Of a stretch of 41,313 nt of DNA, positions 24,374-31,796 are shown piece after piece; the stretch's first letter is position 1; every line of letters starts with the position of its first letter. This DNA is from a virus: positions 1 to 41,313 of the IMG/VR virus record IMGVR_UViG_3300037119_001263; one strand, written 5' to 3'. The notes beneath the pieces were generated by a model that had not been told where the DNA came from, did no database searches, and worked only from the letters and a program-made list of their open reading frames with translations. Position numbers and translations under genes: made by a program.

Positions 24374-27300
24374 CTAGTAACTCTGCCGCCCGATCCGCAT
24401 CGGACGACGGGCGATCGAGCCGTACCCGAGCGCCTGTGCCATCGGATCTTCCGGATCGGGAGGCCCCTCGGCCAGCGGCATCGGCTCCCCTTCCGGTAAG
24501 CCGCCTTCGCGCCTGTCTTCCATGCGTGATCTCCCGAGCGCAATCAGCCTTGGATCGTTGAGCATACTGCGCCAGTTGGCCTCGTTGAGCGGCAAGCGCC
24601 CGCTGTCGATCATATCCATTAGGACGGGAGAGGGATCCTGTGCATTGCGCGTCTGCCGCAGTATCTCGCGCTCAACGCCACCAAATCGGCCGGGATATTC
24701 TGGGGCCGGTATCTTGGGCCAACGGTCGATATTCTTACCTTTTCCCGGCTGCGGAATATGGGGCCAGACCGTGCCCGGCTGATCCGGCACGAAGTATTCC
24801 GGGCCTTCCTCACCCACCACCACCGGCTCGTTCTTGGCCACACGGCCGCCCTTGGCCAAGGCGCGGATCGAACTGCCCCGCAGGAAGTCGAGTAGCGAGG
24901 CTTGTCGCTCTCCGGGGGGGTTTGCTGGCCCGGGAGGAGCAAAAGGCGGGGTAATCATAAAAGGCAAATCGGGGGAGTTAGGGTCGCGTAATCCGACCGG
25001 AGGTGCGGGAGGTGCAAGACCAAAATCACGGTCCTCAATTATGAGATCAGGATTGCCAATGATCTCCCCTTCCCCATAATCCCGTCCCGGGAAACCCTGA
25101 ATTGCAGGTGGCGCCCCAACATCACGGCCGCCGGCCGCTAAATGAAGCAATCCAGGCGCTTCAGCGATCATCGTTCGGCCGCCCCGCGCAGGCGGCGGGG
25201 GCGGGGCGTTTGGATCTAGCGGCGGGGCGTTTGGATCTGGCGGTTTGGTTAATTCCCGAGCAAATTGTTGTCCGAACGGCACGTCGCTACGCTGCTGCGC
25301 GGGCGAGGGCGGCCCCTGCACGGGACCACCGAACGCTTCCGTTTTTCCGATGACGCCGCCGGAAGCCGCAGGCTTGTAGCCCTGCATCGCTTCGGCAACA
25401 CTTTCGGCAATCTTCTCTTGAACCTTCGATTGGGGAATGGGGAGAAATCCTAACACAGTGGCATTTTTGCCGCCGGGACCGTAACCCATCAAGACGGCGG
25501 TCTTGGCGCCCGTGTCCAGCATCGCGGCCCGGGCCATGGCAGGGGGGACGCCGGCCGCAATCAATGCGGCCCTGCCCGCGGCGCCCTTCGCCATGGCTTC
25601 TTCTTTGGTGGTGTTAGGGTTAATCCCCCGCAACGCCTCCTTCTGGATGGCTGCTATAGTCCGAGCGATCATTACGGGGTCCAATTGCCCGGCGCGCGGC
25701 AGCGTCACCGGAATGTCGAACTCGTTGGGCCTATCGATCGGGGTCCGAATATCGGCTGGCGGGCGCGCGTCGGGCAGCGGCGCCTCGGGCGGTGGCAGTG
25801 CCGCTGGCGGCGGGATATCGGCCGGCGGGCGCACAATATCGGGCGGCTGCAGAACAGTCGGCGGGATATCGGCCGGCGGTCGCGGAACATCTACAGGCCG
25901 CTGCGCTGCTTCCCGCTGCGCGCGGTCTTGCGCCTCTTGTTTCCGTGCAAAGTTCGGGTCCGGCTTGCCGTCGTCGGTCTGGTATTTTCCCGTCAGGGGA
26001 TCGAAGCCTTGGCGGATTTTAGCGGCCAACTCGCGAAAATTTTCCGTCGGTTGAATGTGTGCCGGATCATATGAACCTCGATTGGCATATGTGCGGTTAA
26101 CACCAAATTTCCCACCGTTTTGATCGATCCAACTCCAAACCTGACCCTGATTACCCCTAGTGCCCGTCACATCGAAAGCACGTCCTAATCCGTAGGCATA
26201 GCCTCCCTTTGCAATATCCTCTGCGGAAAGGCGGTTGGCGGATTTCGACACATCGGCATATCCCGGCCAATTCGGCACCGGATTAATACCGCCATAAAGA
26301 GCACGGTTAGCCCTCACGGTATCGGTGCCGCCGTGCCAAGAACCCAGCCCGCGGGCAAAGACCCCTGATGTAATCAACCCTTGCCGAAAATTGTCACGGA
26401 AGGCTGCGGTGATCGTCCAGGGAACGCCGGCCTTATCCATGGCCTTGCCCATGGCTTCGACAACAGTCTTAAAGTCGGGATCGACGCCACCAATAGCATA
26501 TTGCGTTTTTTCCAATGCAAGACGTGAGCCGGACAGAGGGTCTTTAAATGTAAAATTGCCGCCGGCGTCGCTCTTATTTGGCACGCGATCGTAAACATCC
26601 GACAAGTATCGATCGGCCGTCGTTGGCCCCTGCCATGGGGGAGCATCATAAGTACCCTTGATCCCGGGTGCGCCCGCCGATGGTGGTGGTGTTGTGGTCG
26701 GCGGCGCCCCGAGCGGAGGGGCCGGCGGCTGTATGTCGACGAGGCCGGGCTGCGGCGTGGATGGAGCTGGCGCCGGCGGAGCCCCTTGCTGCTGCTCGCT
26801 GGGCGGTGGGGCCGGCGGCGGTGCCGGCGAACCGGAATATTCCCAATTCGTTACTTGGCCGCCCGGGATGAATGATTGAGCCCGGCCCGCGGTGTCGGCA
26901 TAACTCTGTTGCGAAGTGTCGTCCGTCAGGGGAGTGTTCGGGTTGCCCGTAGGCATCCCAGGAGGGGTATCGCCATACACTGCGGCTTGAATGTCTGCGA
27001 TCGTATGGCCGCCGTAAACATTACCCTCCGGCGTGATGTACGGACCACCTGTGCCATAAACGGCGTCTTGAACCTGCCCGAGCGTGATGCCTTGCGATTG
27101 GGGCCGGCCACCGCCCTCTTGGGCCTGACCATAAACGCCATTGGCGATTGCCATCGCCTGCTGTTGTGAAGCACCGGCCTGCTGGGCGGCGGTGGCGGCA
27201 GCTTCGGCTTGCTCGGCGGGACCAGCACCGCGTCCTGCGGCTGCATATGCGGCAGCGGCAGCGGCCCCGGCGGCTTCCGGGGATGCGCCGGCTAGCTGCG

Positions 27301-29413
27301 CGGCCGCGGCAGCAGACTGGGCCGCAGTCTCTGCCGGTTCGGCGGTTCCCTGATACCCGAAATCTGTCTGCTGATTGCCCGGGATGAATGCTTCGATGTT
27401 GCCGCGCTCGCCCTCGAAACTCGTTTCTCTATCCCCTGGGATGAATGCCTCGATGGCCGGCACTACATCTTCGGGTGTGGGTGCCGCGCCCTCGAACACA
27501 TCGCCCCAAGCAGGTTCGCCATAGTTTGGTGCGGCACCTTCGAACACATCACTCCAGGGATCTTGCGGGGTTAACGCCGACTGCGTCAGATCGCTGAGTT
27601 GCTGCGATGCCTCTTGATAGGCTTGGGTAGGCCCAGCGGCACCTTCAAACACATCCGCATCGTTGGGCGCCTGTGCAGGGGCATCGAACACATCTGCATC
27701 GTTGGGCGCCTGTGCGGGAGCCTCGAACACCGACCCCCATGGGGTGGTGTCGGTACTGCGATCACCCACGACATCGGGACCGGCAAAGGGCCCATTATAG
27801 ATGCCCATCGACGATGTCTCATCAACGGGGCTCAGTGCACCGCGAATAGCGTTAAAAATGGAGGTAGTAACCGGGCCCTGGTTCTGCGGCGATAGCCAAG
27901 TGTTAATGTCTGATAGTGGTTTCGATTCTATTCGACTTTCCGCCCGCGCCCCCGCACTGGGATCTACCCAAGGATCGGTAACCGATCTCGTTGAATTTTG
28001 CGCCCACGCTGGAGAGGGAATGGAAATGCCGGGATTGAGCATCCACGATGGAACGGCGCTTATAAGCGATTGCGGCTCAGGCCCTCGCGTCATTAAGTCC
28101 GAGAGCAGAGGATTAGAAGACCACTGCGGGGCCCCCTGATCTGGGCCTAGACGACCACCTCCTACAACATCGGGACCGGCAAACGGTCCAACGTAGGGAC
28201 CCGGCGCCGTCTGCGTCCCACGATCACCAACGACATCAGGGCCGCCAAAGGGTCCATCATACGGGCTTTGCGGCGCGGTCGCCCAGTCCCCGAACGTAAA
28301 GGCTGTCCCGCGATCACCGGCAAGGTCCATGCCGGAGGGAGTGTCCTGCTGCGCCAGCGACGTTTGCGTTAGATCGCTGAGTGTCTGCAGCGCACCGGTC
28401 AGGCTTTGCGGCCCGAAGGCTGACGGCTGTTCTGATGGATTAGCCTCCCGGCTGGCGACCGCTGGCGATGCCTGAGGCGCGACATCTGGAGTAGCAACAG
28501 ATGGCGCAGCTTCAGGTGCAACTTCGCTGGGGGAAACTTCGGCTGCGTGCGGCGAGCCTAGTGGCTCGGCCTCGTCGCCCTTGGATGGCGCGGGATCTGC
28601 AGCGGGTGTCTCAGGCCCCCCGAATTGACTTGTGTCTGGGTCGGCATCGGGCGCGGCCTTACCGGCATCAGGATCGGCACCTTTGCCGCCGCCGGCATCT
28701 GGGTCGGCATCGGGTGCCGCTTCGGATCCACCCTTGCCGGCCGACGCCGGTGCCCACCCCGGGCTGGCGCTAGGACTGCCGGCATAGCTTTTGCCGCCAC
28801 CCTCGCCGCCAAAGTTGCTGGAGCCAAAGTTGCCGAAGGAACCGCCGCTCTTCCCGCCGCCGCCCCCGGTGTAACCGCCGCCACCGCCGCCACCGGTTAA
28901 GCCACCACCGCCGGTGTAACTGCCACCACCACCGCCGCCACCACTCCCGCCAAACAGGCCACCACCGCCTTGGTCGCCATAAAAGCCGCCGCCCTGCGTC
29001 GCGCCAAACATGGCGCCGCCTGGCCCGCCACCGGTCCCTTCCGCGCTGAATGCGCCGGCCGAGCCCCAATCGCCGCCGCCGGTGAATACGCCAGGGTTGG
29101 GGCCGGCAACGTCAGTGAAGATCGCATTCGGGGCGTTGTAGCCGCTGTAATTCGTGGCACCGAAGCTGCCCCAATCACCGCCGCCGCCGCCGGCATAACT
29201 GGCAGAATCGTAGGCGCTGCCCGCCCAGGCGCCGAGGTCGCCGCCGGCATTGTAGCTCGATGCATCGTAGCTTCCGGAACTGCCCCAATCGCCGCCGCCG
29301 GTGGTGACACCGCTGCCCTCGCCGCCGGGGCCGCCGCCGCTGCCCCAGCATAGCCGCAGGCTTCGCGGCAACCATTCATCAACGGTGCCGGAATCCCATG
29401 GCCGCTGCATCAT
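24374..29413 (-). CDS. Giant repeat-rich virion protein with degenerate M15 peptidase-like domain
   Basis: The product has 1679 residues. Parts in order: a Gly/Tyr-rich N-terminus with GGGDWGS repeats (about 20-225); Pro/Ala/Asp repeats including GPFAGPDVVGDR, APAQAPNDADVF and AFIPG motifs (to about 680); an Ala-rich helix region; Pro-rich linkers; then a domain near 930-1130 like M15 D-Ala-D-Ala peptidases, with ITAAFRD, YGLGRAFD and DPAHIQ. There the usual zinc-ligand His is Tyr1074, while D1081 and H1119 remain, so activity is doubtful. A VVGEEGPEYFVPDQPGT motif near 1532, seen at the end of tape-measure-like proteins, follows. The protein ends RIGRQSY, a tag shared with neighbours. It starts with an ATGATG overlapping the previous stop. 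Confidence 0.72.
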   Translation of the reverse strand: MMQRPWDSGTVDEWLPRSLRLCWGSGGGPGGEGSGVTTGGGDWGSSGSYDASSYNAGGDLGAWAGSAYDSASYAGGGGGDWGSFGATNYSGYNAPNAIFTDVAGPNPGVFTGGGDWGSAGAFSAEGTGGGPGGAMFGATQGGGFYGDQGGGGLFGGSGGGGGGGSYTGGGGLTGGGGGGGYTGGGGGKSGGSFGNFGSSNFGGEGGGKSYAGSPSASPGWAPASAGKGGSEAAPDADPDAGGGKGADPDAGKAAPDADPDTSQFGGPETPAADPAPSKGDEAEPLGSPHAAEVSPSEVAPEAAPSVATPDVAPQASPAVASREANPSEQPSAFGPQSLTGALQTLSDLTQTSLAQQDTPSGMDLAGDRGTAFTFGDWATAPQSPYDGPFGGPDVVGDRGTQTAPGPYVGPFAGPDVVGGGRLGPDQGAPQWSSNPLLSDLMTRGPEPQSLISAVPSWMLNPGISIPSPAWAQNSTRSVTDPWVDPSAGARAESRIESKPLSDINTWLSPQNQGPVTTSIFNAIRGALSPVDETSSMGIYNGPFAGPDVVGDRSTDTTPWGSVFEAPAQAPNDADVFDAPAQAPNDADVFEGAAGPTQAYQEASQQLSDLTQSALTPQDPWSDVFEGAAPNYGEPAWGDVFEGAAPTPEDVVPAIEAFIPGDRETSFEGERGNIEAFIPGNQQTDFGYQGTAEPAETAAQSAAAAAQLAGASPEAAGAAAAAAYAAAGRGAGPAEQAEAAATAAQQAGASQQQAMAIANGVYGQAQEGGGRPQSQGITLGQVQDAVYGTGGPYITPEGNVYGGHTIADIQAAVYGDTPPGMPTGNPNTPLTDDTSQQSYADTAGRAQSFIPGGQVTNWEYSGSPAPPPAPPPSEQQQGAPPAPAPSTPQPGLVDIQPPAPPLGAPPTTTPPPSAGAPGIKGTYDAPPWQGPTTADRYLSDVYDRVPNKSDAGGNFTFKDPLSGSRLALEKTQYAIGGVDPDFKTVVEAMGKAMDKAGVPWTITAAFRDNFRQGLITSGVFARGLGSWHGGTDTVRANRALYGGINPVPNWPGYADVSKSANRLSAEDIAKGGYAYGLGRAFDVTGTRGNQGQVWSWIDQNGGKFGVNRTYANRGSYDPAHIQPTENFRELAAKIRQGFDPLTGKYQTDDGKPDPNFARKQEAQDRAQREAAQRPVDVPRPPADIPPTVLQPPDIVRPPADIPPPAALPPPEAPLPDARPPADIRTPIDRPNEFDIPVTLPRAGQLDPVMIARTIAAIQKEALRGINPNTTKEEAMAKGAAGRAALIAAGVPPAMARAAMLDTGAKTAVLMGYGPGGKNATVLGFLPIPQSKVQEKIAESVAEAMQGYKPAASGGVIGKTEAFGGPVQGPPSPAQQRSDVPFGQQFARELTKPPDPNAPPLDPNAPPPPPARGGRTMIAEAPGLLHLAAGGRDVGAPPAIQGFPGRDYGEGEIIGNPDLIIEDRDFGLAPPAPPVGLRDPNSPDLPFMITPPFAPPGPANPPGERQASLLDFLRGSSIRALAKGGRVAKNEPVVVGEEGPEYFVPDQPGTVWPHIPQPGKGKNIDRWPKIPAPEYPGRFGGVEREILRQTRNAQDPSPVLMDMIDSGRLPLNEANWRSMLNDPRLIALGRSRMEDRREGGLPEGEPMPLAEGPPDPEDPMAQALGYGSIARRPMRIGRQSY
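27643..27720 (-). repeat. Two tandem 39-bp repeats inside the giant gene
   Basis: Copies at 27643-27681 and 27682-27720 differ at a few bases; a third partial copy follows. Each unit encodes 13 residues of the form VFDAPAQAPNDAD. Recent in-frame duplication is the simplest explanation. Confidence 0.75.
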
Positions 29414-29778
29414 TCGGTCAGAACCTTTCTGCGCCTAGTGCCGCAACTCTGCCAACCCGGCATCGCCTTGACCCAGCCGTCACGGCCCCAGCCGATCAGC
29501 CAGTCGCAGCCCTGCGCTCGCGCGTATTTCTCGATCGCGGGGTACATGGTCTTGAGTTCGGCAAGCTCGCCGCCCTGCAACCAGACCGAACAGCATTTTA
29601 TGCCGATCGGATAGGTCACCATGGTAGTGACGATGACGGCCTGCTCGCCCGGCCACAGGACAGAGTGGCCGCGGTTGATCGCTTCCCAAACCTGATCCTT
29701 GGTATGGGTAGCGCCGAATTCGTTCAGCGAGGCTTCAAGCCACGGCCAGCAGCGGCTGAATTCGGCGCTTATTCGCAA
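29410..29778 (-). CDS. GNAT-like phage protein, second copy
   Basis: The product has 122 residues from a TTG start with AAGGA 6 bases upstream; it overlaps the preceding exported-protein gene by 10 bases. The order resembles the GNAT-like protein at 7384-7797: helices with DQVWEAINRGHSVLWPGEQ, strands (VIVTTMVTYPIGI), then a late helix (ELKTMYPAIEKYARAQGCDW) and GWVKAMPGWQSCGTRRRKVL. The acetyl-CoA loop is not clear, so enzyme activity is uncertain. ATGATG couples it to the giant virion gene downstream. Reduced GNAT folds occur among internal virion proteins of T7-like phages. Confidence 0.6.
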   Translation of the reverse strand: MRISAEFSRCWPWLEASLNEFGATHTKDQVWEAINRGHSVLWPGEQAVIVTTMVTYPIGIKCCSVWLQGGELAELKTMYPAIEKYARAQGCDWLIGWGRDGWVKAMPGWQSCGTRRRKVLTE

Positions 29779-30035
29779 AGCACATCCTTTTTCTGCTTTG
29801 CGGCTCCAACACCCTTAACGCGCTCTGGACTATTACCGCTGGGGCAACCCCAACCATATTCGTTCGGATCGGTGACGTAGTTTTTCGGATCGCATAGGCG
29901 CTTGGCTGTCGCCATCTCGCCGATAAGGTGAAACATCTCGCGGATGCATTTGCGACGATCCGCAAAGGGGTCTTCGGCCTGTGCGGCCACGCTACCGACC
30001 GCGAGCAACACAATACTGAGCACGAGTATTCGCAT
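29769..30035 (-). CDS. Exported small four-Cys protein
   Basis: The product has 88 residues. MRILVLSIVLLAVGSVAAQA is a clean signal peptide with a likely cut after AQA; mature start EDPFADRRKCIREMF. Four Cys in the mature part (KCIREM, LCDPKN, GCPSGN, VLCE) could form two disulfides in the periplasm. A GGGAG site lies before the ATG at 30035, and a strong promoter (30059-30087) sits directly upstream, so this is the first gene of the transcript that continues into the late operon. No family is recognised. Being exported and placed first, it may alter the host surface or act in lysis timing. Confidence 0.72.
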   Translation of the reverse strand: MRILVLSIVLLAVGSVAAQAEDPFADRRKCIREMFHLIGEMATAKRLCDPKNYVTDPNEYGWGCPSGNSPERVKGVGAAKQKKDVLCE

Positions 30036-30058
30036 GACATTTCTCCCTGTCTGCAGGG

Positions 30059-30087
30059 AGTATCCCACAAGACGTGGGCCACGTCAA
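30059..30087 (-). promoter_or_regulatory. Promoter A with operator, ahead of the late operon
   Basis: Minus strand: -35 TTGACG (30082-30087), 17-base spacer, -10 GATACT (30059-30064). The spacer holds the inverted repeat CCCAC-N5-GTGGG (30064-30078). The same -35 and repeat design occurs at 31661, 37103 and 37359, so a shared regulator is likely. Confidence 0.78.
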
Positions 30088-30094
30088 GTGGATA

Positions 30095-30496
30095 TCAGGC
30101 CTCGCCGCCATAGCTCTGGCGGCCAATCTGCATCAGCCCGGGAGGGGGCGCGGCCAAGCTCACCGCAGGGGCAACCACCGCAACCTTCTTGCCGCCCTTG
30201 AAACTGTCCTTCTCGCCCTCGCGGAACGGATTGTCCTGACGCAGATAGCTGTCAGAGAACCCGAACGGAGAAATGTCGCCCTCGACCACATCGCAACTAT
30301 GGCCCTTGCTGTCGAAGTGGCCGCACAGGCCGCAACTGCGCTGCGGGTTACCCTCGCGGTAGTTGGCCGCCTCCTGCGTCTGCTTGGCAGGCTCGGCGGG
30401 CTCGGCGGGCTCGCTGGCCTCGCTGGCCTCTTCCTGCGGTGGCTGCGGGCCTTCGGCCATTTCGTCATCGGGCATGGTCGAATAGGTGTCGCTCAT
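30095..30496 (-). CDS. Cys-containing accessory protein ending in the IGRQSY tag
   Basis: The product has 133 residues. An acidic, Pro/Glu-rich N-terminus (EEASEASEPAEPAEPAK) leads to CGLCGHFDSKGHSCDVVEGD and ISPFGFSDSY. This spacing recalls high-potential iron-sulfur proteins, but where their fourth Cys would be (GWC) it has Ser, so a cluster is doubtful. The C-terminus is PPGLMQIGRQSYGGEA; the same tag closes the next protein upstream and, shortened, the giant protein. Start ATG 30496 overlaps the upstream stop as ATGA. Promoter A lies in the gap just after this gene. Function unknown. Confidence 0.68.
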   Translation of the reverse strand: MSDTYSTMPDDEMAEGPQPPQEEASEASEPAEPAEPAKQTQEAANYREGNPQRSCGLCGHFDSKGHSCDVVEGDISPFGFSDSYLRQDNPFREGEKDSFKGGKKVAVVAPAVSLAAPPPGLMQIGRQSYGGEA

Positions 30497-30939
30497 CGCG
30501 GACCGCCATAGATTTGGCGGCCAATCTGTAGCAACCCAGGCGGTAAGCCGCCTTGCCCGCCTAGCCCAGGCATCCCAGCCGGCGCATTGGGCGGCATGCC
30601 GGGCGGTGGTCCGGGCGGCATGCCTTGGGGCCGCATGCCCTGCATCCATGGTGGCGGCTGCATGCCGCCGGGCGGCATCCCAGGTGGCATACCCTGACCC
30701 ATGCCGGGCGGCATGCCCCCCAGACGGGGCCCCGGTGGCATTCCTGGAGGCATCCCTGGAGGCATCCCTCCCGGTGGCCGCGGCGGCATCCCCGGAGGAC
30801 CACCGCCCGGCCCCGGTAGCCCCGGAGGCCGGTTCAAAGGGCCGGGGCCGGGCATACGCTGGCGGCCGATCATCAGGCCGCCGCCGGGACGGCCCAAGTT
30901 CATACCGGGCTGACCGGGCATCGTGTTATCGTAGGGCAT
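30493..30939 (-). CDS. Pro/Gly/Met-rich low-complexity protein with IGRQ tags
   Basis: The product has 148 residues, nearly all Pro, Gly, Met and Arg, with repeated GMPPGMPPGMPPG units. It starts MPYDNTMPGQPGMNLGRPGG, carries LMIGRQRMPG at about 22-31, and ends LLQIGRQIYGGPR, so the tag is present at both ends. Such a protein should be disordered or form collagen-like helices; no fold is recognised. GAGG sits 7 bases before the ATG. The opening MPYD is shared with the next upstream gene. It is probably a virion or assembly factor, inferred only from the tag and setting. Confidence 0.68.
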   Translation of the reverse strand: MPYDNTMPGQPGMNLGRPGGGLMIGRQRMPGPGPLNRPPGLPGPGGGPPGMPPRPPGGMPPGMPPGMPPGPRLGGMPPGMGQGMPPGMPPGGMQPPPWMQGMRPQGMPPGPPPGMPPNAPAGMPGLGGQGGLPPGLLQIGRQIYGGPR

Positions 30940-30957
30940 CGCATCACCTCACGGACA

Positions 30958-31305
30958 TTATCGCGGGGGCCCGCCGCTGCCGAGGTTTCCGAGGAACGCC
31001 CACGGGCTGGCCGTGACCGTGCCGTCCGGCTGGCCATACTGGACGGTATGCTTAGATCGCGGCCGCTGCCTGTCGTGATAATCCACCATCATGTCGAGCA
31101 AGCTCGGCGGCTGCTTGGGCCGATCGGGATCCTGGCTTGGATCCTTGTCCTGGTCAGCCGGCTGATCCTTGCGCTGCGGCAACGGCTGCTCCCACCATTC
31201 CGGCGCCCGCCGCTGCTGTTGCTGCGGCGGCTGCTGGAACGGCGGTGCCATCATGCCGATCCCCATGCGGCCGATCGCCTGCAGCATGCGCGGATCGTAG
31301 GGCAT
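30958..31305 (-). CDS. Gln/Pro-rich hypothetical protein
   Basis: The product has 115 residues, starting MPYDPRMLQAIGRMGIGMMA with AGGAG 6 bases upstream. A Gln/Pro stretch (FQQPPQQQQRRAPEWWEQP), a charged Asp/Lys/Pro segment and a short helix (SLLDMMVDYHDRQR) follow; the end is Gly-rich. The first ten residues resemble those of the following gene, suggesting partial duplication. No domain recognised. Same transcript as the IGRQ-tagged genes. Confidence 0.65.
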   Translation of the reverse strand: MPYDPRMLQAIGRMGIGMMAPPFQQPPQQQQRRAPEWWEQPLPQRKDQPADQDKDPSQDPDRPKQPPSLLDMMVDYHDRQRPRSKHTVQYGQPDGTVTASPWAFLGNLGSGGPPR

Positions 31306-31321
31306 GACGGCTCCTATGATA

Positions 31322-31558
31322 TCAAAGATCGCCCTCGGCCTTCTGGATGGCGGCGCGCACAGGCACTAACCATTCATCGGGGATAGCGGCGCAACGACTG
31401 ATTTCCTTCAGTGCCGCCAGCAGATCGGGCGCGGCGGCGATTAGACGGGCGGTTTGCTTCTCGCGGGCGGTGCACACTGTGCAAAGTTCCGCATCGTAGA
31501 CGTGATAGCCTTTGACGCCGATATCAAACGTCCACGGCCCCGGTGTGTGTTTGCTCAT
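31322..31558 (-). CDS. Small conserved phage protein (HTPGPW type)
   Basis: The product has 78 residues. The opening MSKHTPGPWTFDIGVKGYHV and later TARLIAAAPDLLAALKEI are a signature of a very widespread small phage protein of unknown function. Its ATG overlaps the stop of the 26-residue membrane peptide gene (ATGA), so both come from the promoter at 31661-31689. Family recognition is firm, function is not known. Confidence 0.8.
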   Translation of the reverse strand: MSKHTPGPWTFDIGVKGYHVYDAELCTVCTAREKQTARLIAAAPDLLAALKEISRCAAIPDEWLVPVRAAIQKAEGDL

Positions 31559-31635
31559 AACAGCACCAGCACGGCGGTAAAGAACACCACGCCACCCGCC
31601 ACCATTCCACAGAGTAAAATTGCGATACTGTCCAT
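31555..31635 (-). CDS. 26-residue membrane peptide
   Basis: A GGAGG box 8 bases before the ATG, a promoter ending about 25 bases upstream and an ATGA overlap with the next gene support this tiny gene. The peptide starts MDSIAILLCGMVAGGVVFF and is hydrophobic to its Leu-Leu end, so it should span the membrane once. One Cys at residue 9. It may mainly provide translational coupling for the HTPGPW gene, or act on the membrane itself. Confidence 0.6.
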   Translation of the reverse strand: MDSIAILLCGMVAGGVVFFTAVLVLL

Positions 31636-31660
31636 GTTGTCACCCTCCATTGAGGATGGC

Positions 31661-31689
31661 ATCATGTCACAGAATGTGGCCCACGTCAA
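31661..31689 (-). promoter_or_regulatory. Promoter B with operator
   Basis: Minus strand: -35 TTGACG (31684-31689), 17-base spacer, -10 CATGAT (31661-31666). The spacer contains CACA-TTC-TGTG (31668-31678) at the same distance from the -35 box as in promoters A and C. It drives the membrane peptide and HTPGPW genes and probably the tagged accessory genes. Confidence 0.72.
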
Positions 31690-31700
31690 GTGGATATTAT

Positions 31701-31796
31701 ATGAGCGGCGATGTTGAGGTGTTGCTAACCGCCGTCGGTGTGCTGGTTATCGCCCTGACGCTCGCCTGCGTTATCGCCTTCATTCTCTGGCGCTGA
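31701..31796 (+). CDS. Possible 31-residue membrane peptide on the opposite strand
   Basis: The frame begins MSGDVEVLLTAVGVLVIALT and closes with a Trp-Arg end, giving one clean hydrophobic helix between polar ends. No good ribosome site precedes it, and 72 bases overlap the 3' end of the opposite gene 31725-32300, whose tail there is very polar. One of the two frames is probably accidental in this stretch. Confidence 0.35.
   Translation: MSGDVEVLLTAVGVLVIALTLACVIAFILWR

Noticed and set aside
25503-26074. Overlapping plus-strand frames opposite the giant gene
   Set aside because: Shadows of Pro-rich repeats; no promoter or ribosome site.
26500-26520. T-run terminator inside the giant gene
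   Set aside because: The flanking bases pair in only four positions around a long loop; not a stable hairpin before the T-run.
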